A DNA stretch of 64,000 nt from Piscicola geometra (Eukaryota; Annelida; Clitellata; Hirudinida; Piscicolidae), in contig OX030956.1 in NCBI GenBank assembly GCA_943735955.1, forward strand, positions 1,995,912 through 2,059,911, written 5' to 3'. A program made the position numbers and the translations under genes. The notes below the pieces were generated by a model that worked only from the letters and a program-made list of their open reading frames with translations, did no database searches and was not told the origin of the DNA. Position 1 is the first letter of the stretch. Every line of letters begins with the position of its first letter. Positions 26,601 to 36,461 of the stretch are shown piece after piece.

Positions 26601-28959
26601 GGAGGTGATTGGAAAGTTTGCGCTAGAAAATGGAATTATCATTCGGACGACGAATGCAAGACGACGTTTACATGCATGCCAAGCACTCTGCACATTTACA
26701 CAAACGATCTTCTGTCATTCGCAGTGAGACACGAGACACTCGCCTATGAGGAAGTGTAACCATGCCATGAATTCTGACTCTGATACAGCAGTCTTGAAAA
26801 AAACGGAAAAATAACTTTTTAAATCTATTTTTCTGCTTTCATAACTGGAAAATGTATTTCTATCCATTCTCCATCAATCTTTTCTTCACCCATCCCCGCT
26901 TCCATTCATCATTCGTAGGACAAATCGTGTCACAATATTCATATTGACCTATAATTGTGAATGTGGGTCAGAGGTCAAATAAGTCACAAGGTAGAAGTTC
27001 ATGGGTTGAAAGGTCACTAGACTGAATGGCGTGAGTTAATCAAGCTGACATGTTATATCATTTAAGTCGGCATGGAGCTGCTGTACTTTTATAGGTTCTT
27101 TGATGCGTTGATGGCGACTAAATGAAAATGGTTCAGTTGTCATAACGTCTGCCACAACCCTGCAGGACGACTGCCCTCCACCGCTGTACCAGCTGATGCT
27201 GCAGTGCTGGAGACTCGAACCAACCACCAGACCATCCTTCTCGGAAATATTGAGCGCTATATCATCTTTCCATCACCGCGGCATCACCCACAGCAACGAG
27301 AACTTAGTTCATAGCAACAATAACGCCTTCCCTAGCAACCAGACAACAAACGATCTTCAAAACTCCACTCATACATCTCTTGTCTCTTTCAAGTGAGGAA
27401 TCATTAAAAGTGAACTTTAATGATGGTTTGAAGGTTGATTGGTGCTTAAATAGAAAAGTAATAAAGTTTAATTAGGTGATCATTGAAGTTAGTTGTCTTT
27501 TATTTATGCAAAAACTTTTAACAATGGAAACTAATTAAGAATGACTGAAAGCGCAAGTTGCTTTTTGGAAATTTTAATATTTATTGAACAAACTTTCAGT
27601 TTTCTACAAAATGGAAAACATAAAGATTAAAAAATTTATTAGACGCTCAAAATATGTGTAAAGAACGTTCATAAGGAGCATAACACAAGTCTTATTTATT
27701 ATTTAACAAAGTTCTAACAAATTAAAAACGGTTTGGAGTTGTTGGATGTTTTGTACGTGGGATGTTTAGCATTCATGTTTTCAATCATTTAAACTCACCA
27801 TTTCAGCTGTCCAAGCAACGTTCCTGTCTCTAACCACAACAACAAAAACAATAATAATATTAATAGTAACAAAAATCACTTCACCAATATGCAACCAACT
27901 ATTTCCAGCTCTGGTTACCTACTTCAACCACCACAACTACAACACTCCCAACCTAAACTACAACTGCCGCAATTTCAAAAACACCATCAAACAACTCCGG
28001 CAATTTCACTTCTTCCCCTCTCTCCGCAGCCACCACAAAAGACGATGAGCCACTCGCCACAAGCACTTTCCGGGCTTCCACCTAGCGAGTTCCCCTACCT
28101 CCACATGTACAAAAACCTCTTCAAACTAGAGACCCCTAACGACTTGGCGGTTCTTACCAGTTTGGATGACTTGAGCCTCATCAAAGAGATCGGTGTCGGA
28201 TCACCTTCACACCAGTTTTTCGTTCTCAACGAAGTCCAAAAGCTGAAGGAAAGACTCAAAGCTGGCAGAGATGAGGGTGGGCATATTGAAGAAAGTTATA
28301 ATAGAGTTGGAACCGATGATGATGATGAAGTTTTTCAAAGTAGCAGCACTAATAACAACCTGAACAACAACACTAACAACACAAACAACCGTCCTTTCTC
28401 CCTGAACTTCAACAGTACTTTCAACCTTGACAGTCTTTCTTCGCCAGAACAACAACACAATAACACAAACAACAACAAAATTGTCGCTCACAACAACTCC
28501 AATCACTTCAGCAACCACCACAACAACACAATCACGCCAAGAACTTTTTCAAACTTCTCAAAACCAAGCACAACATCCTCAAGTACAAATCGAAACAACA
28601 ACACTAGAGGCAACTTCCACAACAAAAAGTACAACAACAACAACAACAACATTAGCCACAATAATTATAACAACATAAATTATGAAAACAACCATTCAGT
28701 TTTCCGACCACCAACCACTTACAAACCTTTCACACTCCAACAACAACAACACAACCAACTGCAACAACAACAACATCGCAAACAACAGCCCCTTTCACCA
28801 GAACATAATCAACGATATAAACTTGGTATATCTGCTTTAACAACTCAAAAGCAACAGCAACAACAACAACCACAAGCACTTCAACAACAGTCAAGCTTCC
28901 GCGTGATGACTCCCCTACCGCAGAACAACTCAGAGACCATCAACAACTTCTTCGTTTGA
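13512..28959 (+). CDS. Eph-family receptor with degenerate kinase domain (5' end missing)
   Basis: Twenty exons join in phase: 13512-13889, 14018-14080, 14314-14614, 16516-16671, 17077-17296, 17928-18073, 19271-19584, 20556-20622, 20803-20929, 21369-21439, 21818-21871, 22078-22279, 22927-23038, 23433-23513, 24709-24813, 25092-25211, 26102-26234, 26510-26571, 27166-27392, 27807-28959. They give 1,363 residues. In order these are the ephrin-binding domain (1-150), a Cys-rich module (to about 300), two FNIII domains (300-549), a TM helix (about 563-589), a juxtamembrane segment with IYADP (Tyr644), a kinase-like domain (690-960), a SAM-like domain (1074-1128) and an Asn/Gln-rich tail. Family members are ephrin-binding cell-surface guidance receptors. 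The signal peptide and start of the ligand-binding domain are not visible, so the first exons probably lie upstream. Exon 12 must end at 22279 rather than 22275 to keep frame. The family call is secure; individual junctions are hand-built. Confidence 0.9.
17166..17213 (+). repeat. Coding TCA/TCG repeat (polyserine)
   Basis: Fourteen Ser codons in a row inside FNIII domain 1 of the Eph-like receptor, coded by a mixed TCA/TCG microsatellite. Length polymorphism here would change the protein. Confidence 0.9.
20108..20545. repeat. 11-bp CTCCACCTCCA minisatellite
   Basis: About 38 units with rare CTTCA variants fill the end of the intron within FNIII domain 2 and stop 10 bases before the acceptor at 20555. 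The plus (sense) strand is fully pyrimidine-rich. Confidence 0.97.
20803..20929 (+). other. Transmembrane exon of the Eph-like receptor
   Basis: The exon encodes a short Asn/Asp-rich stalk, then a Gly-rich turn and an uninterrupted hydrophobic run of about 25 residues ending LVLVLFYVR. The next exon (21369-21439) begins with RRRKG, the expected positive stop-transfer sequence. This fixes the orientation as type I, with the Eph ligand-binding side outside. Confidence 0.9.
22756..22795. repeat. Short GATGAT repeat in Eph intron
   Basis: GATGATGATGATG-type run in the intron between the N-lobe exons. No missing glycine-loop exon could be read in this intron. Confidence 0.7.
25228..25388. repeat. 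14-bp GATTGGTAATGGAT minisatellite
   Basis: About 11 tandem units with GATTATTGG variants, beginning about 20 bases after the donor at 25211 in the Eph kinase-domain intron. Confidence 0.95.
27807..28959 (+). other. SAM-like domain and Asn/Gln-rich tail (last Eph exon)
   Basis: The last exon has three parts. First is an Asn/Gln/Pro/His-rich linker. Second is a block of about 55 residues (28078-28256) beginning EFPYLHMYKNLFKL and ending NEVQKLKERL, placed where Ephs carry a SAM domain and with the helix pattern and LIKEIGV of that fold. Third is a tail of about 230 residues dominated by Asn, Gln, His, Ser and Thr. The protein ends INNFFV, which fits a class II PDZ-binding pattern (hydrophobic-x-hydrophobic). 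Vertebrate Ephs end only a few residues after the SAM domain, so this tail is a large lineage-specific extension. Confidence 0.75.
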
Positions 28960-30585
28960 TTTTTTCTGGTCAAGACTTCGAAATATCAATTTACTTTTGT
29001 TTAAAAATGATTTCTACTTTAAGTTTTAATCTTCGTTTAAGCAGAAACAACAAGCTTTTATTCCAGCCTCATCTGTCTTTTACTTTCTCACACGCGGAAC
29101 AAACTACGTACAGTCGCCAGGATCATTTCTTCATTATGAAGTTGCCATTTGTTCGAATGTTTAATGCCGATTTGATAAGAAATTCGTATATTATATATCG
29201 TATTATAGTTTATTTTTTTCAAACCTTCATTAAATATTATTCAGTTTTAAAATATATAATTTCTCTTTAATTTTGATGGTTTACAATCTTTTTGAGTATT
29301 TAACTTATTGATCTTCCTTCCAGTTAGGTTCGTCTTGAGTTCAACATCAGCACATCTTTATCATACGTTTTCAAAGTCTTAGTATTCATACTCACAATTT
29401 TTGCTTTCTTGCTTTATAACGATTCATTCATCATATTACAACGACATCGACGTTTCTGACCAGCATTTCTGAGCGTGCTTAGAAGCAACTTTATTTTTGT
29501 GCATTTACCACTTTCCATCGACAACTCTTCAAGTTCACCAACGGGTCTCGTCCACCAAGGCCCGATCATGACAGGTAGTCGCAGGTAGTGGCTCACCTCA
29601 CGCAGAATGTATCAATATTTCAAAAAGCCTTCAACCAGTAATTAAATACATTCTTTTCTTACTTGAAATTATTCTAATGTTTTAAATATGTCGTTTTTTT
29701 ATTTATCGACTGAATATTTGAAACATGTTAAAGTTTATAATAACGTTAAGTTTCATGAATTCTTGGAAAAATTAATGGTAAAAGATTTGTAAAGATTCGG
29801 TAAAGACTCATTAAATACTCAGCAAAGCTTTTTAAAACTCTGTAAAGCTTTGTAAATCTTTGTAAAGCTTTAGAATCATTTTATTAATCATGGCTTGTGA
29901 ATAATCTATTGACTCTTTTCTCTCGTTTAGGTGACCTAGAACATTCTACATTATGCAAACTCCTTGGACGACCTTTGTGATCGTCGTGTTTCTCCAACCA
30001 ACCCCATTCAGTCAAAATAAATCAAAAACTTCAGATTCTTTTTTACAAATTTAACTTTATTAGAACTTCAAATAATTAATATATTAGATCTTTTATTGAT
30101 AGAGGAAAAAGATTATGCAAAACGTAAGAAAGTTCGCTTCGCGGGCAAAAGGGCAAGAAAACTCATCCTTTGCGTAAGTGAACGATTTTCAAGTTTGACT
30201 GCAACTACCGTAAAATAACAGAGTCTTTGGTCATCCATGATTTAAAAAAGCAATACTTTCAAACCAATAATAGATAATTTTTGGAGTTTTTCGAACATAA
30301 TTTGTTTAACCATCAGTTTTAAACCCAGAATATCTATAGCAAGAATTCGTTAAAATTTTATCCATATTTTCAAAGATTAAAAAATTATATAAAAGTTCGG
30401 AGATCCAAGTATTTTATGGTATATGAAATAGAAATGTAGGTGGAGAGAAAGATTTAAATAGCATTAGAATCTAATTTAGATGATGTTTGGCATTAAAAAT
30501 GTTTGGAACAAAGTGGAAAAGCACATATTTTTCAATTAAGTAGTTGAAAACAACGAGACCGATCCTTATACAGTGCCAAAAATTA
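28960..30585. other. Intergenic stretch after the Eph-like gene
   Basis: AT-rich with no supported gene. It contains a degenerate TTTGTAAAG/CTTTGTAAA repeat at 29785-29875. The Eph 3' untranslated region presumably begins here; I cannot fix its end. Confidence 0.5.
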
Positions 30586-30945
30586 TTATTTATATTTCAG
30601 CCTTTTCTCCAGATGACTCCCGTGGTGCATCCACACTGGCATCGGAATTGCCCTGAAGTCCCTGCTGTACGTGGTCTTGCCTTGAAGCAGGCAAGAGGTG
30701 AGGGGTGAGATAGTGGTGGAGAGGATAAAGTGGAAAGAATATAAGTGATGAGATAGAATGGATGGAAAAAATGTATGGAAAAAGTTAATTTGAAAGAAAA
30801 GACCGATAAATCTTTGGTGTCTCACTTAAAACCACAAGAACAGCACTCACCTCTTCCATTCAAGGTGTTCCCAAAGACGCCATTTTCCATGTCATCTTTG
30901 GCTTCAATGAAAAATGTTTTCGAAGCAACTTTTGAAGCTACATTA
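30586..30945 (-). CDS. Unassigned two-exon 3' end of a minus-strand gene
   Basis: The last exon is 30586-30680. It has a polypyrimidine-AG acceptor just above 30680 and reads GKTTYSRDFRAIPMP to a TAA stop. It joins in phase to an upstream exon ending at 30851 with a GTGAGT donor, reading KDDMENGVFGNTLNGR. The upstream limit near 30945 is a guess, since several AGs give the same phase and an in-frame stop lies above 30970. I do not recognise the protein. Short TTYxxDF motifs recur in small ciliary microtubule-associated proteins, but that is only a hint. No upstream exons are seen before RNASEH2C begins on the other strand. Chance is possible; the matching splice phase is the main support. Confidence 0.35.
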
Positions 30946-31462
30946 GTGAGAACAGAGACTAATGATTTTGCTAAAATGTTCTACTGTCTTATGCCCAGCA
31001 GCCTCTTAGAACATTTTAGTATACTTAGTAGCGTAATAGTCAACAATTTATTGCAGTGATGTAGGTGTTGATGTGAACTTATTCCTTACAGGAAGATGGA
31101 AACACGATCAATTATAACGGCCAATCAGGCAAGAAAGTGGGCATCTTATGACTGGTGCTTACACATAAAAGCATGAAAGCTCTGGCATCTCCAAGAAGTT
31201 TAGAATTTTTGCCAAAGCAGCACACAGTGATCTTTTATTAGACAGATACTTGTATAAGTTTTTTATAATAAAAGTATTAGTTAATATTTATTTTTGTGCC
31301 ACCCAACCCCAGTTTAATGATAGTTTACTTTTACACTGCGGGTTTTGAACTTTTAAAATTTTTAATTTAAATTAAAATTTAAATTAAAGATTGTTTTCAC
31401 CTTCATGCTTTGTCGCTGAATTAATTTTATTCTTAATTTTATAATTTTCTGATAAAGAAATC

Positions 31463-32066
31463 ATGAAGAATATGAAAATAAACTTGGAAAATAATGATTC
31501 TAAAGTTTTGGAAGCAACCAAAGTTAACTCATTACCATGTAAATTTTCATCAGATGTGAAATCTGAAAATGTGGAAGTATTTTTTGAAAGTACTATTCAG
31601 CCTTCTGAAAATAAAGGTTTTTCAAAATTATATGAGATTGATGTTGTATGATAATTAGTTATCTTCTAATTAATTTTAAGTTTACATTTTTAACCAATGC
31701 AACTACTTTCTATTCAAAGCTCACGTGGAATTGGCTTCATTCCGAGGAAGACCACTGCAGGGAACTGTAGTAAACTTTCCGCCTAACTACACTGGTACAA
31801 TATAATTGCTATTCTACCATGCAGCCTAATGAAGTGCAAGTGAATGCATTACAAAACTAAAGTCCCATCCTTTCATTAAAGGGGTGCTGCTCGAGAAGGT
31901 GAAGGATGTCAACAGCTTAGCAGACGAATACAAGGTTTCAAAGAGGCTGCTGGGCATAAGACAGTGGAACCTTGATGCGCCACCCAGCTCTTCAGACAAG
32001 CTGCCACGAGCCCTCAACTGGACCAAGATTGCTCACATTGTATTGCCATTGTTACTTCATTTTTAA
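31463..32066 (+). CDS. RNASEH2C: Ribonuclease H2 subunit C
   Basis: Three exons (31463-31616, 31720-31794, 31882-32066) with phase-1 GT-AG junctions give 137 residues, near the 164 of the human protein. RNase H2 removes ribonucleotides and RNA:DNA hybrids in the nucleus; subunit C pairs with subunit B to form the platform that holds catalytic subunit A. Family landmarks are VNSLPCKFSSD near the start (the LHLLPCEV position), SFRGRPLQG at the exon 1/2 region (FRGRCLRGEEV position), then a hydrophilic stretch and the LGIRQWNLD and ALNWTKIAHI C-terminal strand and helix. The ATG at 31463 is the first in the open frame, with another two codons on. A possible AATAAA lies at 32178. It converges on UFD1 with about 300 bases between stops. 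Confidence 0.82.
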
Positions 32067-32368
32067 ATTAGGATATCTTTTTTATTGCATTCACCTTTAC
32101 CTGCTGGTTCCAAACTAATATTAAAAATATTTGTAGTGTTAAAAACATTATTTTCATTCTATAAATTATGTCTTAAAATAAAATCCTCCCAAAATTCCAC
32201 AGATTCACGATGTGGACTAAGAGCTTGACAACTACATATTTTTAAAATAAAAAAACACACGTACATGCTTTGAAACCTGGCTTGAAACAACTTGAAAACA
32301 AATAAACTTTTTACAGGAAAGTAGTTCATAGAATGAACAGAATTAGTTTGAACACAAAGACTGTGAGC

Positions 32369-34875
32369 TTATTTCCTCGAGTCCTTGATGCTTTTGCCCT
32401 GTCCTGAGAACGCCTTGAAACTCGCATCCTCCTCTCCCTCCTGATGATGATTAGAGGCAAGCACTGATCTCCAATATCCAACATTACTGGAAAACTATTT
32501 AGTTATCTAGAACCCGTATCATTACATATAAAAATACTTTAAAACCTCAAAATACTTATTAAAACTTTTAAACTTAAATTGAGATTCTAACATGTTTCTA
32601 ATTTAGATTTAGACCATTTCCAGACATTGTCACCAAACAGCTCACAAACACACACAAGCGAACAAACAAAGAGACCTTGTTCTCGGGGGCAGCTCTGAGG
32701 TTCCTGATGAAGGTGAGGGTGTTCTTCTTGTAGTGGTAGTTGGGCACGCCCCTCTGGAACTGCGTCTTCTCTTCAACGCCCTTCACGTCCGCCTCTGCCC
32801 TCGCCTTGCCGTCCAGCCGGTTGCCATTGCCTCCGAACACCTGGTTGGTCAACATGCCATCCCTCATCAAGGCCTCTCCCCCCAGGAGTAGAAGGAACAT
32901 ATGGCCATTCACTTGAGAAAGGTTAAATTGCTGCCTAAAATAGACTTCATATTACAGTCTATTTCATGTAGCATTTAAACTTTTCAATATCAAATAGTCT
33001 CTTATCGTCATCATCACCATTTGGACACCTGGAACTTGTTCTTCTCGAGGTACTTGGAGATGTCGACTTCCATGTTGTCCTCCTCCTCCACCTTCCTCGA
33101 GGTCTGTGGCTCTTGGTAACCCACCGGAGCTGCAAAGTCCACCTGTCAGGGTGTCGTTGTCGAAGGTGCTGTGTGACTTTGGTTGTCGCATGCTGTGGTG
33201 TGTGTTGTTGGGTGGACATTGAAATGGTTGCCTGGTGAACGTTTCCCGGGACGAATGTTTTGAGAAGTTAACTGATCCAAATGAATACCAATGTTTCAAT
33301 TGAATAATCCAGCTTCAATTCTAGCCACGCAACTACCAACTCCACCAGCCATAAAAACCCCACGCCACCAATGCCGCATACATTCATGTCACACTCAATG
33401 ATCGACACAGCATTTTCTGGCTTCGTCTCCAGCACCTTCAGTTCATACACCTGTTGTGTGAGTAGTCTCAAGAACTGAACTGCTCAGGCATCTACAAGAT
33501 GTGTACGCCATTTCAATTATGATAATTAATCCATGGTACTCATTGCTATAGTAATAAAAATAATAATGTATTTAATGCCCAGGTGCTATAATATATAATA
33601 TAGCAGCTATATAAAAACGTCAATAATATTAATAATTATTATTACTGACATTAAAGACAGGGTGAGATAATATTGATCCAATTTAAAATGGGTCATAGTT
33701 TGGAGAGGAAGGGGGAGAGAGGGAGAAACCTTATCATTGTAGTTGATGGCGATCATGTCTCCTGCAGTGAGGCAAGCAAAGTTCCTGAGTGCATTCTCCA
33801 GACTGGAAACATGGTATTGACATTTATATGAGAATGAGTTGAAGAAGCCATACACGAATTAGTCAAAACAACTAAACAAAACAATACAAACAATGATGAA
33901 TGTTATTAATGTGGCGTAAACCCAGACTGACTTCAAGACCACTGGGTTATGGACATTTTAATAACAATAATAGATGAAAAAACAAATAACTGAAACCAAC
34001 ACAGCTTTCTGATTGGTGATGTCGAGGAAGTCTGTCGACTGTGCTTGGAACTTGGCGTACAAGGCGACGGGCAGGGAGACGTTTTCAATCGTCAGGTGAC
34101 CTCCCTCCTCCAAGAGCAGGTTGTTCATCATCTGGGTTACAAAATTTAATTAATTTTTAACATAATTAATTAAACTTTAATTAATTAAATGACTTGCATA
34201 ACTTGAGATGAATCATTTATTTGAATGCATGATTCAACAACCCAGTATGGCAAGTAGGCCCTGCCCTCATCAGCAACGAACTCCAGCACTCCTGCATGTG
34301 TTATTCTGGCAGAGTTCTTGTTTTCCAACTTGAATAGCATTGGGTACTGAATGTTCAACTGGGCTGTTAGTGAAATAATTAAAATTAATTTAATATTTTA
34401 TTTTAAATAAATAGGATTAAGAAAATCTTATATATATTTTTAAAAGCTTAAAAACTGATTATTTCCAAAATTCAAAAATTAATAACCAACTTAAACGGTC
34501 AAGAGCTGAAGGTGGTAAAATAACTGTGGGAAAAGACAAACAAAGTTAGTTATTTATTATTAAAAATTCGATATGGAAATAACTAAGATATATTTTTACT
34601 GACACACATATACTATATGTCATATAGGAACTAAAATTAAGTTAATTTATTTTGGCAATATGAGCCCAAACTTTTTCCGCCTTTGTTGACATCGTCTCTG
34701 ACATGTCCGGGCATTAAAGAGACTGAGAAGCACTTGTAAGAGATGGAGAATGTACCCCGCAAGTCATCATGGAACATTCGCACGAAGTTAAACTGAGGGT
34801 ATTTGGGTGAAATATTTTGAATTCATAGAAATGGCTTTATAAATAAAAAAAAGAAAAACTTAACTTAACTACCAT
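32369..34875 (-). CDS. UFD1: Ubiquitin fusion degradation protein 1
   Basis: Exons in transcript order: 34873-34875 (ATG only, tentative), 34672-34792, 34491-34523, 34242-34363, 34001-34131, 33730-33802, 33382-33450, 33029-33142, 32676-32840, 32369-32440. All phases agree and give 300 residues against 307 in human. UFD1 binds NPL4 and the p97/VCP ATPase and recognises polyubiquitin for ER-associated and other degradation. The conserved N domain is complete: [79 protein letters not shown]. The C-terminal part has [21 protein letters not shown] and the terminal [11 protein letters not shown]. The ATG exon is placed by its GTAGTT donor and phase and matches the very short N-terminus of the family; RNA evidence would settle it. 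Confidence 0.92.
33890..33930 (-). mobile_element. SINE tail fragment in a UFD1 intron
   Basis: GTTATTAATGTGGCGTAAAC and CCAGACTG match the same tail as at 43349 and 54274. It lies between UFD1 exons, in the same transcriptional sense as UFD1. Confidence 0.45.
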
Positions 34876-35142
34876 TTTCGTAGATATTGCTTTCAACCAA
34901 AACTTAGCATAAAAGGTTTTTCACGAAATTATTCAAATGTTGTTAAATAAATGAGCAAAAATAATTTAAAAGTGAATTTAAGTGTTCATATTTATGAGAT
35001 TTTTCTTGAAATAATTATTGAAATTGATTTGATTTCATAATTATTAGTCTTTCATCTTTCATAGTTATTATTTTGTTTCTATAGCAACTTATTCTAAAAG
35101 TCTATTAAATAGTTTAAAACCCTAAATCTCAAATCCACTAAA
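34876..35142. promoter_or_regulatory. Probable bidirectional UFD1/ENO4 promoter
   Basis: The proposed UFD1 start codon (minus) and the ENO4 start codon (plus) are divergent and 267 bases apart, so both promoters must overlap this AT-rich stretch unless UFD1 has a distant 5' exon. No TATA box or CpG-rich core is obvious. The call rests on gene layout, not on a recognised motif. Confidence 0.45.
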
Positions 35143-35967
35143 ATGTCTAGTTTTATAACAAACGAAAAATCTTACAATAGTTCAGTTTTGAAACAAAAGG
35201 CTACAGTTTACTTTGGTCAGGAAGGGCCAGCTAAGGACTTGGTGCAGAGGTTTGAAGAAGGCACCAACAAGCTCTTCTACGAATCTCCAGATGATATTTA
35301 CGCTTACATGGTTTATTTGATCTTAACTTATTTTTCTTAAAACTTTTTCAGATCCGTTATTTTTCCAATTATTTTTATTAAAGAAAAATAAAAATAAATA
35401 AAAACAAATTTTGACATTTACAGAGTATGTTCTTCAAGAACTTCATCAAAACTCCAGTTATAGGCTGTGTACGAAATTTTAACAAATATTATTGTATTAT
35501 TAAAACAGTAAAAATAATGTACACTTAAAAAACAACATTGATTATAGTTATTTTCATTATTGGTTTATAAATATAACATTTTTCTTCTTTCAATGAAGAT
35601 TCTATCTGAAAATCTATCGAAAAATATTTTTCCGATAGTTCCAAACGAAGAAGACTTTAAACCCTCACGGAGCGCCAGGCTATGAAATCGAACTTTTCTG
35701 TAACCATCTGAATGACCTAAAGGTTAATCTTCATCGGCTCATCTTTCAATTATAAACAAATTTTCACTCTACCTTTGCGCTAATTATGTTTTTAACACCT
35801 CCACTATGTACATTACACGGTGTAATATACGAATTTACATTCAAAAGATCATCGGTTTTTATAAAACCACCTCTGCAGTGTGTTTCTCTCTACCAGTCCA
35901 AGTACTCCTACAACTGCTTAGATGAAATTGTCCAGGTGAAAAATCAGTATGATTACCATTCTCTTCG

Positions 35968-36002
<35 letters not shown>

Positions 36003-36397
36003 GTCATCATCATCATCATCATTATCTTCATCATCATCATCGTCATCATCATCGTCATCGTCATCTTCATCATCAACATCACCATCAACAACATTATCAT
36101 CATCATCATCCTCCTCCTCCTCCTCATCATCATCTCAGGTGGTACATGACTGTGAGGAGAGTACGAGGATAGTGACTGAACTTGCTCCGAACCTCTCGAA
36201 GGTCTCGCCGTACGACCAACTCTACGTCGACAAGTTCCTCGTGTGAGTTGTCCACAAAGTTTCATCAAACCATTCCGGCCATTCCAGTATTTCATCAAAG
36301 ACTTTTTCGATCAAGCCAATCCACATAGACATCCCTCAGCCATTCCAGTCTTCCATCAAACATCCAACCTTCCCACAGGGAGATTTGTCACTCATCC

Positions 36398-36461
<64 letters not shown>

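Larger units (their letters stand above)
22078..27392 (+). other. Pseudokinase domain of the Eph-like receptor
   Basis: Seen in sequence: the N-lobe runs from ADCVTVGNLVSQ straight to VTIEILEKG with no Gly-x-Gly loop. The VAIK position reads VTIE (Glu705) and the helix-C Glu position reads Gly (about 723). RLDHVNL, AMIVHEFMLYGSL and KGMLYLSEKGILH are ordinary Eph kinase matches. The catalytic loop reads HQTLNTDSVLVN where active Ephs have HRDLAARNILVN, so the HRD Asp is Thr800 and the Asn is Ser805. DFG is replaced by CLH (818-820). The C-lobe scaffold is intact: IRWTAPEVLAG, ASDVWSFGVLVW and QLMLQCWRLEPTTRPSFSEI. Exons are open and in phase throughout, which argues for a constrained pseudokinase rather than a dead gene. 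Confidence 0.85.

Noticed and set aside
31090..31150. Plus-strand exon-like segment after CCTTACAG reading EDGNTINYNGQSGKKVGIL to a stop
   Set aside because: The acceptor looks good, but no upstream exon in phase could be found and the peptide is not recognised. Not enough for a gene call.
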